DNA from: Nonomuraea zeae
GTDB taxonomy: Bacteria; Actinomycetota; Actinomycetes; Streptosporangiales; Streptosporangiaceae
DNA: 44,638 nt
Direction of reading: 5' to 3'
Assembly: GCF_005889725.1 (NCBI RefSeq)
Contig: NZ_VCKX01000079.1
Coordinates: 1-44,638 of the forward strand
Shown here: piece by piece, positions 1 to 7,956 of the stretch
Numbering within the stretch: position 1 is the stretch's first letter
Layout: each line of letters starts with the position of its first letter
Made by a program: the position numbers and the translations under genes
The notes under the pieces: model-generated
Told to the model about the DNA's origin: nothing
The model's input: the letters and a program-made list of their open reading frames with translations, nothing else
Database searches by the model: none

Positions 1-1
1 C

Positions 2-205
2 GCCCCCACCGCGCCCCAGGCCCAGCACCCGTGCCTGACAGGCGCCGACCGGCAGCATCCTTCCCGGCCTGGCCCCCTGCTGCCCGCGCCCGTTGACACC
101 GGTCAACTCCACCGGGAGATCGCCATTCTCGCCGGCACCCATTGCCGGGTCGTAGGTGCGATCGCGTTGGTCATCTGCCGCTGTAGTCAGGACATCGACA
201 GGTAG
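2..205 (+). CDS. Possible 3' end of an unknown gene
   Basis: An open frame enters the window from the left edge and ends at a TAG at 203-205, giving about 67 residues. The last 35 have a mixed hydrophobic/charged composition that reads more like protein than its other frames do. No start, ribosome site or known motif is visible, and I do not recognise the product. Confidence 0.25.
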   Translation, partial: APTAPQAQHPCLTGADRQHPSRPGPLLPAPVDTGQLHREIAILAGTHCRVVGAIALVICRCSQDIDR

Positions 206-258
206 CTCCCTGGCCGGGGGGAGGGGGTTCAGCCGGCGTATCGGGGTGATGTGATCGG

Positions 259-588
259 GTGACGGTATCCGGCAAGGCGGGGCGGATCACGTCGTTCCGG
301 GACGCCGGTATCCGGGTGCGGTTCGACGGCGCCCCCGGTGGAGCGCACGGTGAGTATCAGGGACGGGCGAGTACGCCGACGATGTCGAGGCGCCGAGAAG
401 GCGGTGGCCTGCCCCCGCACCAGGTAGACCTGCGCGATCAGCGCATCCACGTACAGGGGCTCGGGCACGCCTACCTCGGCGACGACTCCACCCGCGAATG
501 GCCGTACCACCCCGTCGAGGTGGAGTACCGGCACGTGCAGGTCCTCCAGGACGCCGTCCCCACCACCGCAGCGGGATCGCCCGCGTGA
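259..588 (+). CDS. Hypothetical protein, coupled to the next gene
   Basis: A 109-residue open frame of unknown function. The C-terminal half (about residues 55-109) has a believable mix of acidic, aromatic and aliphatic residues, while the N-terminal half is Arg/Gly-rich and may not be translated, so the true start is uncertain. Its TGA stop (586-588) overlaps a GTG codon at 585 that opens the next frame, a GTGA arrangement usual in translationally coupled actinobacterial genes. That overlap is the main support for calling it a gene. No domain is recognised. Confidence 0.35.
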   Translation: MTVSGKAGRITSFRDAGIRVRFDGAPGGAHGEYQGRASTPTMSRRREGGGLPPHQVDLRDQRIHVQGLGHAYLGDDSTREWPYHPVEVEYRHVQVLQDAVPTTAAGSPA

Positions 589-863
589 GCACCAGCATGC
601 CGACGCGCTGGCAGATCGAAAAGCACGCCGAGCCCGGCGACCGGTTCGCCCCGGGCGCGTTCGACAGCCAGATCGGCAAGCAGATCCCCGTTATCATCGC
701 CGAGCAGGTCAGCCTGCTCGGCACGCTCGTAGCCGCCGACGTCACCGACGACGGCCGCTCCGTCACCCTCACCGTTGACACCCTCATCCCCGTCACTCCG
801 GAGGGAGGACTCGCAGCGTGGAACGTCGGCTGGACAACCGAGCGCAGCGCCGGTGTCAGGTGA
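585..863 (+). CDS. Hypothetical protein, possibly from a mobile element
   Basis: A 92-residue product starting at the GTG overlapping the previous stop; a later ATG at 597 is an alternative. The protein is soluble and probably beta-rich, with a central stretch (VTDDGRSVTLTVDTLIPVTP) that looks like two strands joined by a turn. There is no signal peptide, membrane segment or catalytic motif. I do not recognise the family; small proteins of this kind occur in actinobacterial phage and integrative-element gene strings, which is only a weak inference. Its last residues run into the possible IS-end remnant downstream, so the 3' end may be altered. Confidence 0.5.
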   Translation: MSTSMPTRWQIEKHAEPGDRFAPGAFDSQIGKQIPVIIAEQVSLLGTLVAADVTDDGRSVTLTVDTLIPVTPEGGLAAWNVGWTTERSAGVR

Positions 864-1090
864 CATCCGATCTGGCCATTGTTCATGGCGTGACCCGGGG
901 ATGGCCACTTGGCTGGCACTCGCGGTTCTGCGGATCGTGGCACCGAAAGTGGCCATTCTCCGGCCAGGGCGTCCATCATGGCGGGCACCCCCAAAGCTGC
1001 GGCACCCTACTGGTCGGGGGCTCTAGAGACGACGAGGCGGCTCCGCGGTCGCCTCTGACCGTGGAGCCGCTGCGCCTGCTGATTGCCGGT
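864..1090. other. Non-coding stretch with IS-end-like inverted repeats
   Basis: No convincing gene. TGGCCACTT at 902-910 is answered by AAGTGGCCA at 947-955, perfect 9-base arms, and further TGGCCATT copies lie at about 876 and 951. Repeated GTGGCCA-type blocks are seen at the ends of some IS21-family elements. A decayed IS end is possible but no istA/istB coding is present. Confidence 0.3.
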
Positions 1091-1095
1091 CAGCC

Positions 1096-1404
1096 TCAGG
1101 GCACGAATATCACGCCGTTGAACTCTTCCGTACCCGCCCATTTGGTGCCTGGCTTGAGCGTCGCAACGATTCTGCCGTCGCAGGTGGAGTGCGAGTAGAG
1201 TACGGCGGTCCGGTTGGTGAACTTGTCGGCCGGCCCGTTGCCAGTCTCGAAGACGCACTTGTTGTCTGGCGGTTCGCGCCAGACCGTCCATGCGGTTCCG
1301 CGGTAGTAGCCCAAGTGGCCGGTGGCGGCGTAGGCGAAGCCGGGGGTAGCCAGGAGCAGCGTTCCGACTGCGGCGATGGCGCTGAGCATGGTGGTGCGGC
1401 GCAT
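1096..1404 (-). CDS. Small secreted protein
   Basis: A 102-residue protein with a classical signal peptide: Arg-Arg near the N-terminus, a hydrophobic core (about residues 6-22) and an Ala-rich cleavage region ending near residue 26. The mature part is about 75 residues, with two cysteines (near residues 50 and 75) that could form one disulfide, and is rich in Thr, Gly and Trp. It resembles small beta-sheet exported proteins of actinomycetes in general appearance, but I cannot name a function. The start is well supported: AGGAGG lies 7 bases before the ATG. A 7-bp hairpin lies immediately upstream in the leader. The gene stands alone and faces away from the hydrolase gene at 1752. Confidence 0.8.
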   Translation of the reverse strand: MRRTTMLSAIAAVGTLLLATPGFAYAATGHLGYYRGTAWTVWREPPDNKCVFETGNGPADKFTNRTAVLYSHSTCDGRIVATLKPGTKWAGTEEFNGVIFVP

Positions 1405-1423
1405 GGGGGTACCTCCTGTTTTC

Positions 1424-1445
1424 GGAGAGAGGAATAGATCTCTCC
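1424..1445 (-). promoter_or_regulatory. Leader hairpin before the ribosome site
   Basis: GGAGAGA and TCTCTCC, separated by 8 bases, form a perfect 7-bp stem in the transcript of the small secreted protein, ending about 10 bases before its AGGAGG. A second strong ribosome site (GGGAGG before an ATG at 1450) would start an overlapping short frame through the hairpin. An attenuating or stabilising role is inference. Confidence 0.4.
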
Positions 1446-1598
1446 TTCATTACCTCCCCCGCCCGCTAACTACAGAACGTTACTTATCTTATACTCTCCG
1501 TTGCTATAGGGTGACTGTGGCCGTTAGGTATCGGGCTTAGGTAGGTGTCCGGCGCCAATGAACATGACAGCGGGGCTTGCGGCTGCCCTGGGCACTGT

Positions 1599-1620
1599 CA
1601 TTTCGACGGGTGTCGAAATG
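1599..1620. promoter_or_regulatory. 9-bp inverted repeat
   Basis: CATTTCGAC (1599-1607) and GTCGAAATG (1612-1620) are perfect complements with a 4-base gap. The site lies 132 bases before the start of the secreted hydrolase and 195 bases upstream of the divergent small secreted protein. It could be an operator for either gene or a hairpin; no T-run follows. Confidence 0.4.
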
Positions 1621-1751
1621 CTGGCATTCGCATGCCGACACGACGATCGGGGCACATGCCTTGACGTGTGGATCTTGAGAGTCTGCGTAGGAAGGGCGAC
1701 CATCCTCATAGAAACGGTAAGGAAACAACCGCTTCTCTATTACTGATCCGC

Positions 1752-3305
1752 ATGACGTACCGGACTTCACTGACGGCACTGGTCCTGGCGCTAACGGGGT
1801 GGGCGGCGCATCCTTCCGTGGCGGGCGCCACCGCGAACCCCAGCTCGAGCTCCGGCGTATCTTCCGTGCAGTGGAAAACCTGCCCAGCCTACCCCGATGA
1901 GGTGATCCGCAGCCTGGGTGTGGCGGTGGACAAGATTGCGGCGTTCCGCTCCTTGATGAAGCGCCTGGAGTGCGGCACGGTCAGCGTCCCGCTGAACCAT
2001 CGCGACCCCAGCGGACGGAAGATCGACATCGCGGTGACCCGGCTGGCCGCCACGGACGAGGCCCACCGGCTCGGCGCTGTTGCCGTCCTGCCGGGCGGGC
2101 CGGGCAACAGCGGATACCTGGACCCGGTCCTGCGGGCCGCGCTCAGGAACGAGGAGATGGCGGGGCTCAACGAGCGATACGACATCATCGGCTTCGACCC
2201 GCGCGGGGTCGGCTACAGCACCAAGGTCGCCTGCACCTTCTCGCCAAACGGCCCGCAGGAGCCCGGCACGCTGACCAAGGAGGCGGCCAGGAAGATATAC
2301 GACGCCCAGGTCGCCGCCAACCAGAAGTGCGGACGCTCTGACCCCGCGTTCCTCGGACAGCTCACCACCGAGAACGTGGCCAAGGACTTGGACCTCATCC
2401 GGACCGCGCTGGGTGACAGTAAACTCAACCTGCTCGGCTTCTCCTGGGGCACCTATCTGGGCATGGTGTACCGCAGCCTGTTCCCCGGGCACACCGGACG
2501 GGCCTTCCTGGACAGCGTGGCGCCGCCGTGGACCCGTATTGACGAGCACGCCAAGGACAGCGCGGAGGCGGCCGAGCGAAACTTCGGGCGCATGGCCGCC
2601 TGGCTGGCCCACCGCCATGAGACCTACGGTCTCGGTGCCACCGCACGGAAGGTCCGCGAGGAGGTGGCGAACCTGGTAAGCACGTACGACAAGAGCCCCA
2701 AGGCCTACACCGACCTGCAGCGGCCTATCGACGGCTCGGCCGTGGCCGACCTGGCCAAGCGTAACTCGACCGAGTGGGTGCGCGCGGGCAGGGCGCTGGC
2801 CGAACTGCGGACGGCGACGGGCACCACCGCCCCGCCCACCGTCAAGGAGTTGCTCGGCGCTCCGATGATGGGGACGCCCGTTCCCGGCGCGCCCGAAACA
2901 CTGAACATGACCATGAACTTGGCCGTCGCGTGCAACGAGGACAGCAGCCGGGCCGGTTTCGACACCGCCTGGCGTGACTACCAGCAGCTCGTGAAGCGCC
3001 ATCCGGCGACCGGCCGGTCCTGGGGACTGCCTGTCATGTGTCCTGGCTGGCCGCTGCCGGTGCAGCAGGCCACGTTGAAGCGGAGCAGCGGGTCACTGGT
3101 GCTGGCGGGGCACCTGCACGAGTTCATGTCCGTCTACGACTGGACGCTGCAGACGCGGCGCGCCATCGGCGGCACCGTCTACACGGTCGCCGACGACGTG
3201 CACGTGTCGACCACCCGGGTGCCCAAGTGCGCCGCAGACGTGGTGCGGTACTTCGAGACGGGCCAGATCGGAAAAGGTTGCGAGGGCAGCGCAATCCCCA
3301 GCTGA
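1752..3305 (+). CDS. Secreted tripeptidyl-aminopeptidase-like alpha/beta hydrolase
   Basis: A 517-residue alpha/beta hydrolase of the SlpD/TAP type (peptidase family S33), exported proteins that typically remove tripeptides from peptide N-termini. Residues 1-28 form a signal peptide. The oxyanion segment LPGGPGNSG is followed by GFDPRGVG and the nucleophile elbow GFSWGTYLG with Ser231. The C-terminal TAP-like domain holds a His (about 484) in DDVHVST. At the place where the family usually has a catalytic Asp (a GxLD-like turn), this protein reads GHLHE, so the acid may be replaced or supplied elsewhere. The length fits the family. The frame is open upstream to 1668; I chose ATG 1752 because the signal peptide begins there, although the ribosome site is weak. 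It is a single gene. Confidence 0.8.
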   Translation: MTYRTSLTALVLALTGWAAHPSVAGATANPSSSSGVSSVQWKTCPAYPDEVIRSLGVAVDKIAAFRSLMKRLECGTVSVPLNHRDPSGRKIDIAVTRLAATDEAHRLGAVAVLPGGPGNSGYLDPVLRAALRNEEMAGLNERYDIIGFDPRGVGYSTKVACTFSPNGPQEPGTLTKEAARKIYDAQVAANQKCGRSDPAFLGQLTTENVAKDLDLIRTALGDSKLNLLGFSWGTYLGMVYRSLFPGHTGRAFLDSVAPPWTRIDEHAKDSAEAAERNFGRMAAWLAHRHETYGLGATARKVREEVANLVSTYDKSPKAYTDLQRPIDGSAVADLAKRNSTEWVRAGRALAELRTATGTTAPPTVKELLGAPMMGTPVPGAPETLNMTMNLAVACNEDSSRAGFDTAWRDYQQLVKRHPATGRSWGLPVMCPGWPLPVQQATLKRSSGSLVLAGHLHEFMSVYDWTLQTRRAIGGTVYTVADDVHVSTTRVPKCAADVVRYFETGQIGKGCEGSAIPS

Positions 3306-3494
3306 CCACCGGTTACCGGCCCGGCGACCCGCCGCGGGTGCCCTGGCGGCCACGTCGGGGCCCACGGCTTCGGGATCTTCGCTAAATGATCTCTCCGTAG
3401 CGCACGCTGTCGGGCGAACTCGGGGCGGCGAATGGTAGGAGATCCAGGAGCGGTGCAGGGGATCCTGGGCCATCTCAGCGGTTTCCGTCGCTCA

Positions 3495-3760
3495 GGTGTC
3501 GATGTGAAGGACCCAGATCGACACGTGATCCAGTTCCTCCGGGCTGTGCGTGTAGAGCGCGCGGTAGGTCAGCGTGATCAGCTCGTACGCGCCGGGGATC
3601 TCGGCGTATGGTACGGCTTCGGGGGGTCGTCGCCCAGAACCAGCAGCGCGTCAACGATCGGCGCGCGCAGGGTCATCGGCGCCAAGCGCAAGGCGATCTT
3701 GACGTCGGGGGAGAGGTGCCGGCTCAGGCCGGTTGGGAAGAAGCCGCCGACCACGCACTC
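3495..3760 (-). pseudogene. Frameshifted fragment of an unknown protein
   Basis: Two adjoining minus-strand frames read as one protein broken near 3610. The upstream part (about 3615-3760) contains GLSRHLSPDVKIALRLAPM and VDALLVLGDDPP; the downstream part (3497-3610) continues with ELITLTYRALYTHSPEELDH and ends in WVLHIDT and a stop. Each piece has natural composition, and the switch needs a change of frame. The 5' side runs into the palindrome at 3794. The family is not recognised. It may be a decayed gene or hold a sequencing error. Confidence 0.5.
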
Positions 3761-3793
3761 GCCTGGGCCATGGACCACTCCTGACATTGGGGG

Positions 3794-3825
3794 CCGGCTT
3801 TTGGGGGCGCGCCCCCAAAAGCCGG
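3794..3825. repeat. 32-bp perfect palindrome with no loop
   Basis: CCGGCTTTTGGGGGCG (3794-3809) is followed directly by its exact reverse complement (3810-3825). It would form a cruciform or, in RNA, a 16-bp stem with a minimal loop. It lies next to a decayed gene, not right behind a stop codon, so a simple terminator is not obvious. Insertion of a palindromic unit is a possible reading. Confidence 0.8.
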
Positions 3826-4197
3826 TTCGCACGACCCCGACCTGTTCTTCCCGCTGGATGGGGAGATCCTCACCGCGGCCCAGTCCTCGGCCGTCCACAG
3901 GATCTGCGCCCTCCGGCGCCCGCCCCTGTCTAGCGTGGGCGCCGGCCACCATCGCAGCGGACGGCACGCGTAGCGGCCGGCTGGCACGCCGGGCGGCGCC
4001 ACCCCCGGACGGGGTCGGCCCTCGCCGGCACGCTGGCCCGCCACACCGTGCGTGCACGCCATCCAGCCCGACCCGGAGACTCTGCACGCCGGGCGGGCGC
4101 GCCACGGCGGCGGCCCGCTGGGCTGGATCGCCGCCGCCCCAGGTGGTGGCGCTGGAGTTCGCCACCATCGCGGCCAACAACCACTGGCGCTGATCCC

Positions 4198-4338
4198 ATG
4201 ACGCAGGTGCGATTCACCCACATCGGCGGCCCCACCGTCCTCATCGAGTTCGACGGCTGGCGACTGCTCACCGACCCGACCTTCGCCCCTCCCGGCCGGC
4301 GCTACGCCTTCGGCGACTGTCTGAGCGTGCCCCCGTAG
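4198..4338 (+). pseudogene. N-terminal remnant of an MBL-fold hydrolase
   Basis: A 46-residue frame beginning MTQVRFTHIGGPTVLIEF and continuing to LLTDPTFAPPG. This is the typical first beta-hairpin and LTDP turn of UlaG/YtnP-like metallo-beta-lactamase-fold hydrolases, which normally have 230-280 residues and an HxHxDH zinc motif further on. The frame stops at a TAG before any zinc ligand, and the next 120 bases hold no continuation, so this is a truncated relic. The 5' side (about 3830-4190) contains no recognisable gene although several frames stay open because of the GC bias. Confidence 0.6.
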
Positions 4339-4460
4339 CGCTGCGGGGCCACTACCTGGGCGGTGGCTACTTCCCCCACTGGCCCCCCTGTGCCCCAGAG
4401 TGGCGGCCCGCCGTGGCTTCGGGAGTTCTATGCCTACTCACCAGTCCTGACGAATCGAGG

Positions 4461-5210
4461 TCAGTAGGCGAGCTCTCCGATGCCGCCATCGACGCGCAGG
4501 ATGGTGCCGACGGTGTACGCGGACTCGTCGGAGGCCAGGTAGACAGCCGCCTTCGCCAGCTCGGTGGCGGTGCCGATGCGATGCAGGGGCACGGTCCGCC
4601 GCAACTCGTCGTACAGGGCGGCCTGTCGCTCGGGGCCGAGTGAGGCGAACGTGTCCGTGAGGGTCGGCCCTGGGCTCAGCCCGTTGACGCGGACGCCCCG
4701 GTCCTTCAGCTCATAGGTCAGCCCGCGCGACAGGGACAGCAGGCCGGCCTTGGCGGCGCCGTAGACCGCCGCGTTCTCGTGCCCGATGAAGGCGGAGACG
4801 GAACCGACGAGGATGACGGACGCCTGCCGGGACAACAGCGGCAGCAGGGCCTTGATCAGGAAGAACGGCCCCTTGAGGTTGGTGGCGACGAGCCGGTCGA
4901 ACGCCTCCTCGGTCCATTGTTCGATCGGCAGGTGGGTGACGTCGGCGGCGTTGCTCATCACGACGTCGAGCCGCGGCCACTCCTGCCGCAGCCGCGCCGC
5001 GAGCGCCGCCTGGCCGGGCACGTCGCCGGCGTCGGACAGCACGGGCAGCACCCGGCCGTCCAGCCGCCGGGCGGCCTCCTCCAGACGTTCGCGCGAGCGG
5101 CCGGTGATCGCGACGGCCGCTCCCTCGGCGAGGAACTCGCGGGCGGTCTCGAACCCGATGCCGCTCGTCCCTCCCGTGATCAGTGCGTACTTGCCCTCAA
5201 GACGGCCCAT
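4461..5210 (-). CDS. SDR-family oxidoreductase
   Basis: A 249-residue short-chain dehydrogenase/reductase of classical type, soluble and NAD(P)(H)-dependent. The cofactor motif TGGTSGIG is at residues 12-19. The active site is visible as Ser (about 137-139) with Tyr150 and Lys154 in YGAAK, and the C-terminus carries the usual VDGG. SNAA stands where most members have NNAG, a mild variation. The substrate cannot be told. The start is ATG 5210, with GAGGAG 10 bases upstream; a GTG at 5228 lies in frame but has no better site. It is followed at 81 bases by a second SDR on the same strand upstream (5292-6032), so the two probably form an operon read away from the TetR gene. Confidence 0.85.
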   Translation of the reverse strand: MGRLEGKYALITGGTSGIGFETAREFLAEGAAVAITGRSRERLEEAARRLDGRVLPVLSDAGDVPGQAALAARLRQEWPRLDVVMSNAADVTHLPIEQWTEEAFDRLVATNLKGPFFLIKALLPLLSRQASVILVGSVSAFIGHENAAVYGAAKAGLLSLSRGLTYELKDRGVRVNGLSPGPTLTDTFASLGPERQAALYDELRRTVPLHRIGTATELAKAAVYLASDESAYTVGTILRVDGGIGELAY

Positions 5211-5291
5211 TGACCTCAATCTCCTCACTCGCGCCCGAGCGCGTGGTTCTGGTAACGGTGGTTGTGCAGGGGGACCGGAGCACGTCCCCGG

Positions 5292-6032
5292 TCAGATGGC
5301 GGTGCGGCCTCCGTCGGCGGCCACGACGGCGCCGGTCACGTAGCCGGCCTGGTCGCCGGCGAGGAAGGCGATCACCTGGGCGACCTCGGCCGGGTCGGCG
5401 GCGCGATTCAGCGCGGTCGTCAGCCCCAGACCGCCGAGGTCCGGGCCCATGGCCGCCACCACCTTGGAGGTGGTCATCGGGCCGGGCGCCACGGCGTTGA
5501 CGCGCACGTTGGAGGCGGCGAACTCGGCCGCCCAGGTACGGGTCAGCGACTCCAGCGCCGCCTTGGTGGCGCCGTAGACCGCCATCGCCGGCATGCCCAG
5601 GGCGGCCGCGGTGGAGCTGACGTTGACGATGCTGCCGCCCTCGCCGGCGGCCATCTTCGGCGCGAGCCGGGCGACCAGGATGAACGGCGCGCGCACGTTG
5701 ACCGCGAAGGCGGCGTCGTAGCCGGCGAGGTCCTGGTCGGCGGTCGCGCTGAACGGGACGACGGCCGCGTTGTTGACGAGGATGTCCACCGCGCCGGCGT
5801 CCTCGGCCAGCCGCTGCACGGCCTGCGGGTCGGCCAGGTCGGCGGGGATGAAGCGCACGGTGCCGGCCGTGCTCACCCGCACGTCGTCCACGACCTGGGC
5901 GCCACGCTCCGGGTCGGTGCCGGTGATGATCACGTTGGCCCCGCCGGCGGCGAGGATCCTCGCTGTCGCGTGCCCGAGCCCGCCGATGGCGCCCGATCCG
6001 GTGATCAGCGCCGTCTTCCCGTTGAAGTCCAT
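5292..6032 (-). CDS. SDR-family oxidoreductase
   Basis: A 246-residue classical SDR with a glycine-rich loop (TGSGAIGGLGHA, residues 11-22), NNAA at 87-90, catalytic Ser near 140, and Tyr153/Lys157 in YGATK. The extra Gly residues in the cofactor loop differ from the neighbouring SDR, so this is a separate paralogue and not a recent copy. The likely role is reduction or oxidation of a small ketone or alcohol; the substrate is unknown. The ribosome site AGGA lies just before ATG 6032. It is the first gene of a likely two-SDR operon, divergent from the TetR regulator at 6163, with two copies of a TCAAWAAGTCG motif in the space between them. The TetR protein is therefore its probable regulator. 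Confidence 0.87.
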   Translation of the reverse strand: MDFNGKTALITGSGAIGGLGHATARILAAGGANVIITGTDPERGAQVVDDVRVSTAGTVRFIPADLADPQAVQRLAEDAGAVDILVNNAAVVPFSATADQDLAGYDAAFAVNVRAPFILVARLAPKMAAGEGGSIVNVSSTAAALGMPAMAVYGATKAALESLTRTWAAEFAASNVRVNAVAPGPMTTSKVVAAMGPDLGGLGLTTALNRAADPAEVAQVIAFLAGDQAGYVTGAVVAADGGRTAI

Positions 6033-6093
6033 GGGGGTCCTGCCTCTCGTCCGCCAGTACGCTCATGCGCCGGGCTGACTTCCGTGTAGTCGT

Positions 6094-6150
6094 TCAATAA
6101 GTCGCTCAGCCGTCACCGTACGATATTTCGTGCAAGCGGTCAAAAAGTCG
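6094..6150. promoter_or_regulatory. Direct-repeat candidate operator between SDR and TetR genes
   Basis: TCAATAAGTCG (6094-6104) and TCAAAAAGTCG (6140-6150) agree at 10 of 11 positions, 46 bases apart, in the 130-base divergent promoter region. The second copy lies directly upstream of the TetR start, where autorepression would be expected. Binding is inferred. Confidence 0.45.
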
Positions 6151-6162
6151 TACCCTGGGGAT

Positions 6163-6762
6163 ATGGCACGGACAGGACGCCCCCGCGCATTCGACAAAGA
6201 CCAGGCCCTGGAGCGCGCGCTGCTGCTGTTCTGGTCCCGGGGCTACGGAGAGACCTCCGTTCAGGACCTGGTCGACGCGCTGGCCCTGGAGCGGGGCAGC
6301 CTGTACGGCGCCTTCGGCGACAAGCGGCAGTTCTACCTGACGGCGGTCCAGTTGTACTGGGACACCTACGAGCGCCGGCTGACCACGGCGCTGGAGGCCG
6401 GGCCGGTGCTGCCGGCGCTGCGCGAGGTGCTCACCCATCCGGCCCGGGCGCAGGAGTACGCCTCCGACGTCGGCGTTCCGCAAGGGTGCATGATCGGCAA
6501 CACCACCGCCGAACTGGTCCCGCACGATGCCGAGGCCCGCGAGATCGTAGCCCGCTCCCACGGCCGCTTCACCCAGATCGTCGCCGACGCCCTGCGGCGC
6601 GCGCAGGCCGGCGGCGAGGTCACCCAGGCCGCCACCCCCGAGGCCCAGGCGCAGCTCCTGCTGTTCACCGTCCAGGGCCTTTCCCTGGTCTCCCGCGCCG
6701 GGCTCGACACCTCTGCCGCACTCGCTGCCGTCGACGCCCTGATCGACACCCTCCGCGCTTAA
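6163..6762 (+). CDS. TetR/AcrR-family transcriptional regulator
   Basis: A 199-residue one-component regulator. The N-terminus MARTGRPRAFD leads into the TetR helix-turn-helix (about residues 12-58), with GYGETSVQDLVDALALERGSLYGAF containing the recognition helix and then FGDKRQFYL. The C-terminal two-thirds is helical and should bind a small ligand and dimerise. ATG 6163 is preceded by GGGG and matches the family N-terminus; an in-frame upstream start at 6130 adds residues not typical of the family. It is divergent from two SDR genes, a common layout in which the TetR protein represses detoxifying reductases and itself. Confidence 0.88.
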   Translation: MARTGRPRAFDKDQALERALLLFWSRGYGETSVQDLVDALALERGSLYGAFGDKRQFYLTAVQLYWDTYERRLTTALEAGPVLPALREVLTHPARAQEYASDVGVPQGCMIGNTTAELVPHDAEAREIVARSHGRFTQIVADALRRAQAGGEVTQAATPEAQAQLLLFTVQGLSLVSRAGLDTSAALAAVDALIDTLRA

Positions 6763-6874
6763 TGCGCGGGCGCGAAGCGCCCACCGCGCCGTCGGCCGGT
6801 CCGGCGAGCACACCCCCGCCTGCCGCTGGATCGACCCGGCCGACGCGCACGACAAAACTTCACCCGAGTCGGTT

Positions 6875-6909
6875 CGGCCTTCGGGGAGGATCGGACCGGA
6901 TTTTGGCGC
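6875..6909 (+). repeat. 35-bp dispersed repeat, copy 1
   Basis: Identical over 35 bases, in the same orientation, to 32501-32535, with unrelated flanks on both sides. It starts CGGCCTTCGG and ends TTTTGGCGC. The second copy lies at the end of a TniQ-like fragment, so the repeat may mark a former mobile-element boundary. Confidence 0.8.
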
Positions 6910-7112
6910 CAGATAGACGATTTGGCGACGAGGGCTGTTTGCCCTGGTCGAGCGCCCTAGCGTGCCTGCTTATGCCTGTGGATTTCCTCTCAGAGAGAGC
7001 ATGTAGCCCGCTGTCGCCCGTTCCGGGCCGAGGTGTCGGCGACCGGGTTCGATCCCCGCGGCGAGCGTGACGTGCTCGCCGCGGAGGGCGGAGACTTCGG
7101 CGCCGCGCTCAT

Positions 7113-7169
7113 GCCGGCGTCACCTGGGAAGCCCTCGCGCCGGTGCTACGCGGGGGCGACCGCCGCGCC
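7113..7169 (+). pseudogene. Short remnant related to the gene at 42.3 kb
   Basis: Reads AGVTWEALAPVLRGGDRRA in one frame and matches 42302-42358 (minus strand) at 52 of 57 bases. Most differences are silent or confined to one or two codons. Homology stops abruptly on both sides. Confidence 0.55.
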
Positions 7170-7774
7170 AGCACGACCTCCATCAGGCCACCTGTTTCGC
7201 GCAACGCCGCGCCGGAAGCGGCGGATGGACTATCCGGTCGTCTCGATCGCCTCGCGCCATGCAGGGTGCCTCCCGCACGCAAGAAGGGAGCACCGCGGCG
7301 CGAAGCGGTGCCTCAACTCAAGGGGCACCGAGCGTACGGTCTGGCACCGACGGTTTCGCTGGCCGCCCTGCCGCTTGCGGGGACGTCCGAGAAGGCATCG
7401 ACCTTCGGCGAGTCAGAAAACGAGGGTTCTGGTCGTGTCTGCAGCCGCCGCTGATGTCCAACACCGGACACGGGCCGCGGCACCAGCCGTGTCGATGCAT
7501 GGGCAAGGTGCCCGGCTTGGGCCGCGCCCGCTGTCTTGCTGCGCTGGTGGGGGCTCGGCCGGGGTGCGAAGTGGTCGGCGGGCCGGCGGCCGCGACGGTC
7601 CGAAGGAGCGCATCGGCACGCGAGGCGGCCTCGCTGGAGCCTTGTTGGGGGGTGGAGCGGCATGCACACTAGCCCGAGGTACCTGCACCTGCACTAGGAC
7701 CGCACCCACCATCGCCGTCCGGAAACGGCCGGCCCGGGAGGTCTGCGCTGACGGATCAGAGGTGCCTGGAACAA

Positions 7775-7813
7775 GACGGCAAGCCCATGGCACGGATATC
7801 CGGGCTCGCCGTC
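7775..7813 (+). terminator. Hairpin upstream of the secreted cassette
   Basis: Arms 7775-7786 and 7802-7813 pair at 11 of 12 positions around a loop containing CGGATATCC. There is no T-run. A similar loop sequence occurs in the hairpin that follows the cassette (11003-11033). Terminator or insulator function is inferred. Confidence 0.4.
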
Positions 7814-7956
7814 GGATAGCCCTGGACCAGCGCAGGGACGGCAGCCGGCTGTCGTCTTGCGATGGCCGGGGCCGGGTAGTACGGGCGTGCCCGAGGCCGC
7901 GTCCGCCGATCGGGGCCTGCCTTGGGTGGCGGGTCCGTGAGCCCTGTGAGGCGATC

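Larger units (their letters stand above)
6763..7956. other. 1.2-kb region without a convincing gene
   Basis: Several frames stay open here because of high GC, but none shows natural protein composition or a good start. What can be seen: one copy of a 35-bp dispersed repeat (6875-6909), a 57-bp piece (7113-7169) matching part of the gene at 42.3 kb, a short tRNA-T-arm-like sequence (7045-7057) without the rest of a tRNA, and a 12-bp hairpin (7775-7813). It reads as accumulated debris upstream of the secreted cassette. Confidence 0.6.

Noticed and set aside
3432..4193. 253-codon plus-strand open frame
   Set aside because: Arg/Pro/Thr-rich with no motif; the recognisable sequence in this area is on the minus strand (3495-3760) and is itself broken.
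7045..7057. GGGTTCGATCCCC, like a tRNA T-arm
   Set aside because: No acceptor, D or anticodon arm can be built around it. It may be a chance match or a tRNA-derived att core, but there is no support for a tRNA gene.
7033..7956. Long N-terminal extension of secreted paralogue A
   Set aside because: The extension is Arg/Gly/Pro-rich, includes two unrelated repeat fragments, and would bury the signal peptide; ATG 7957 has a good ribosome site.
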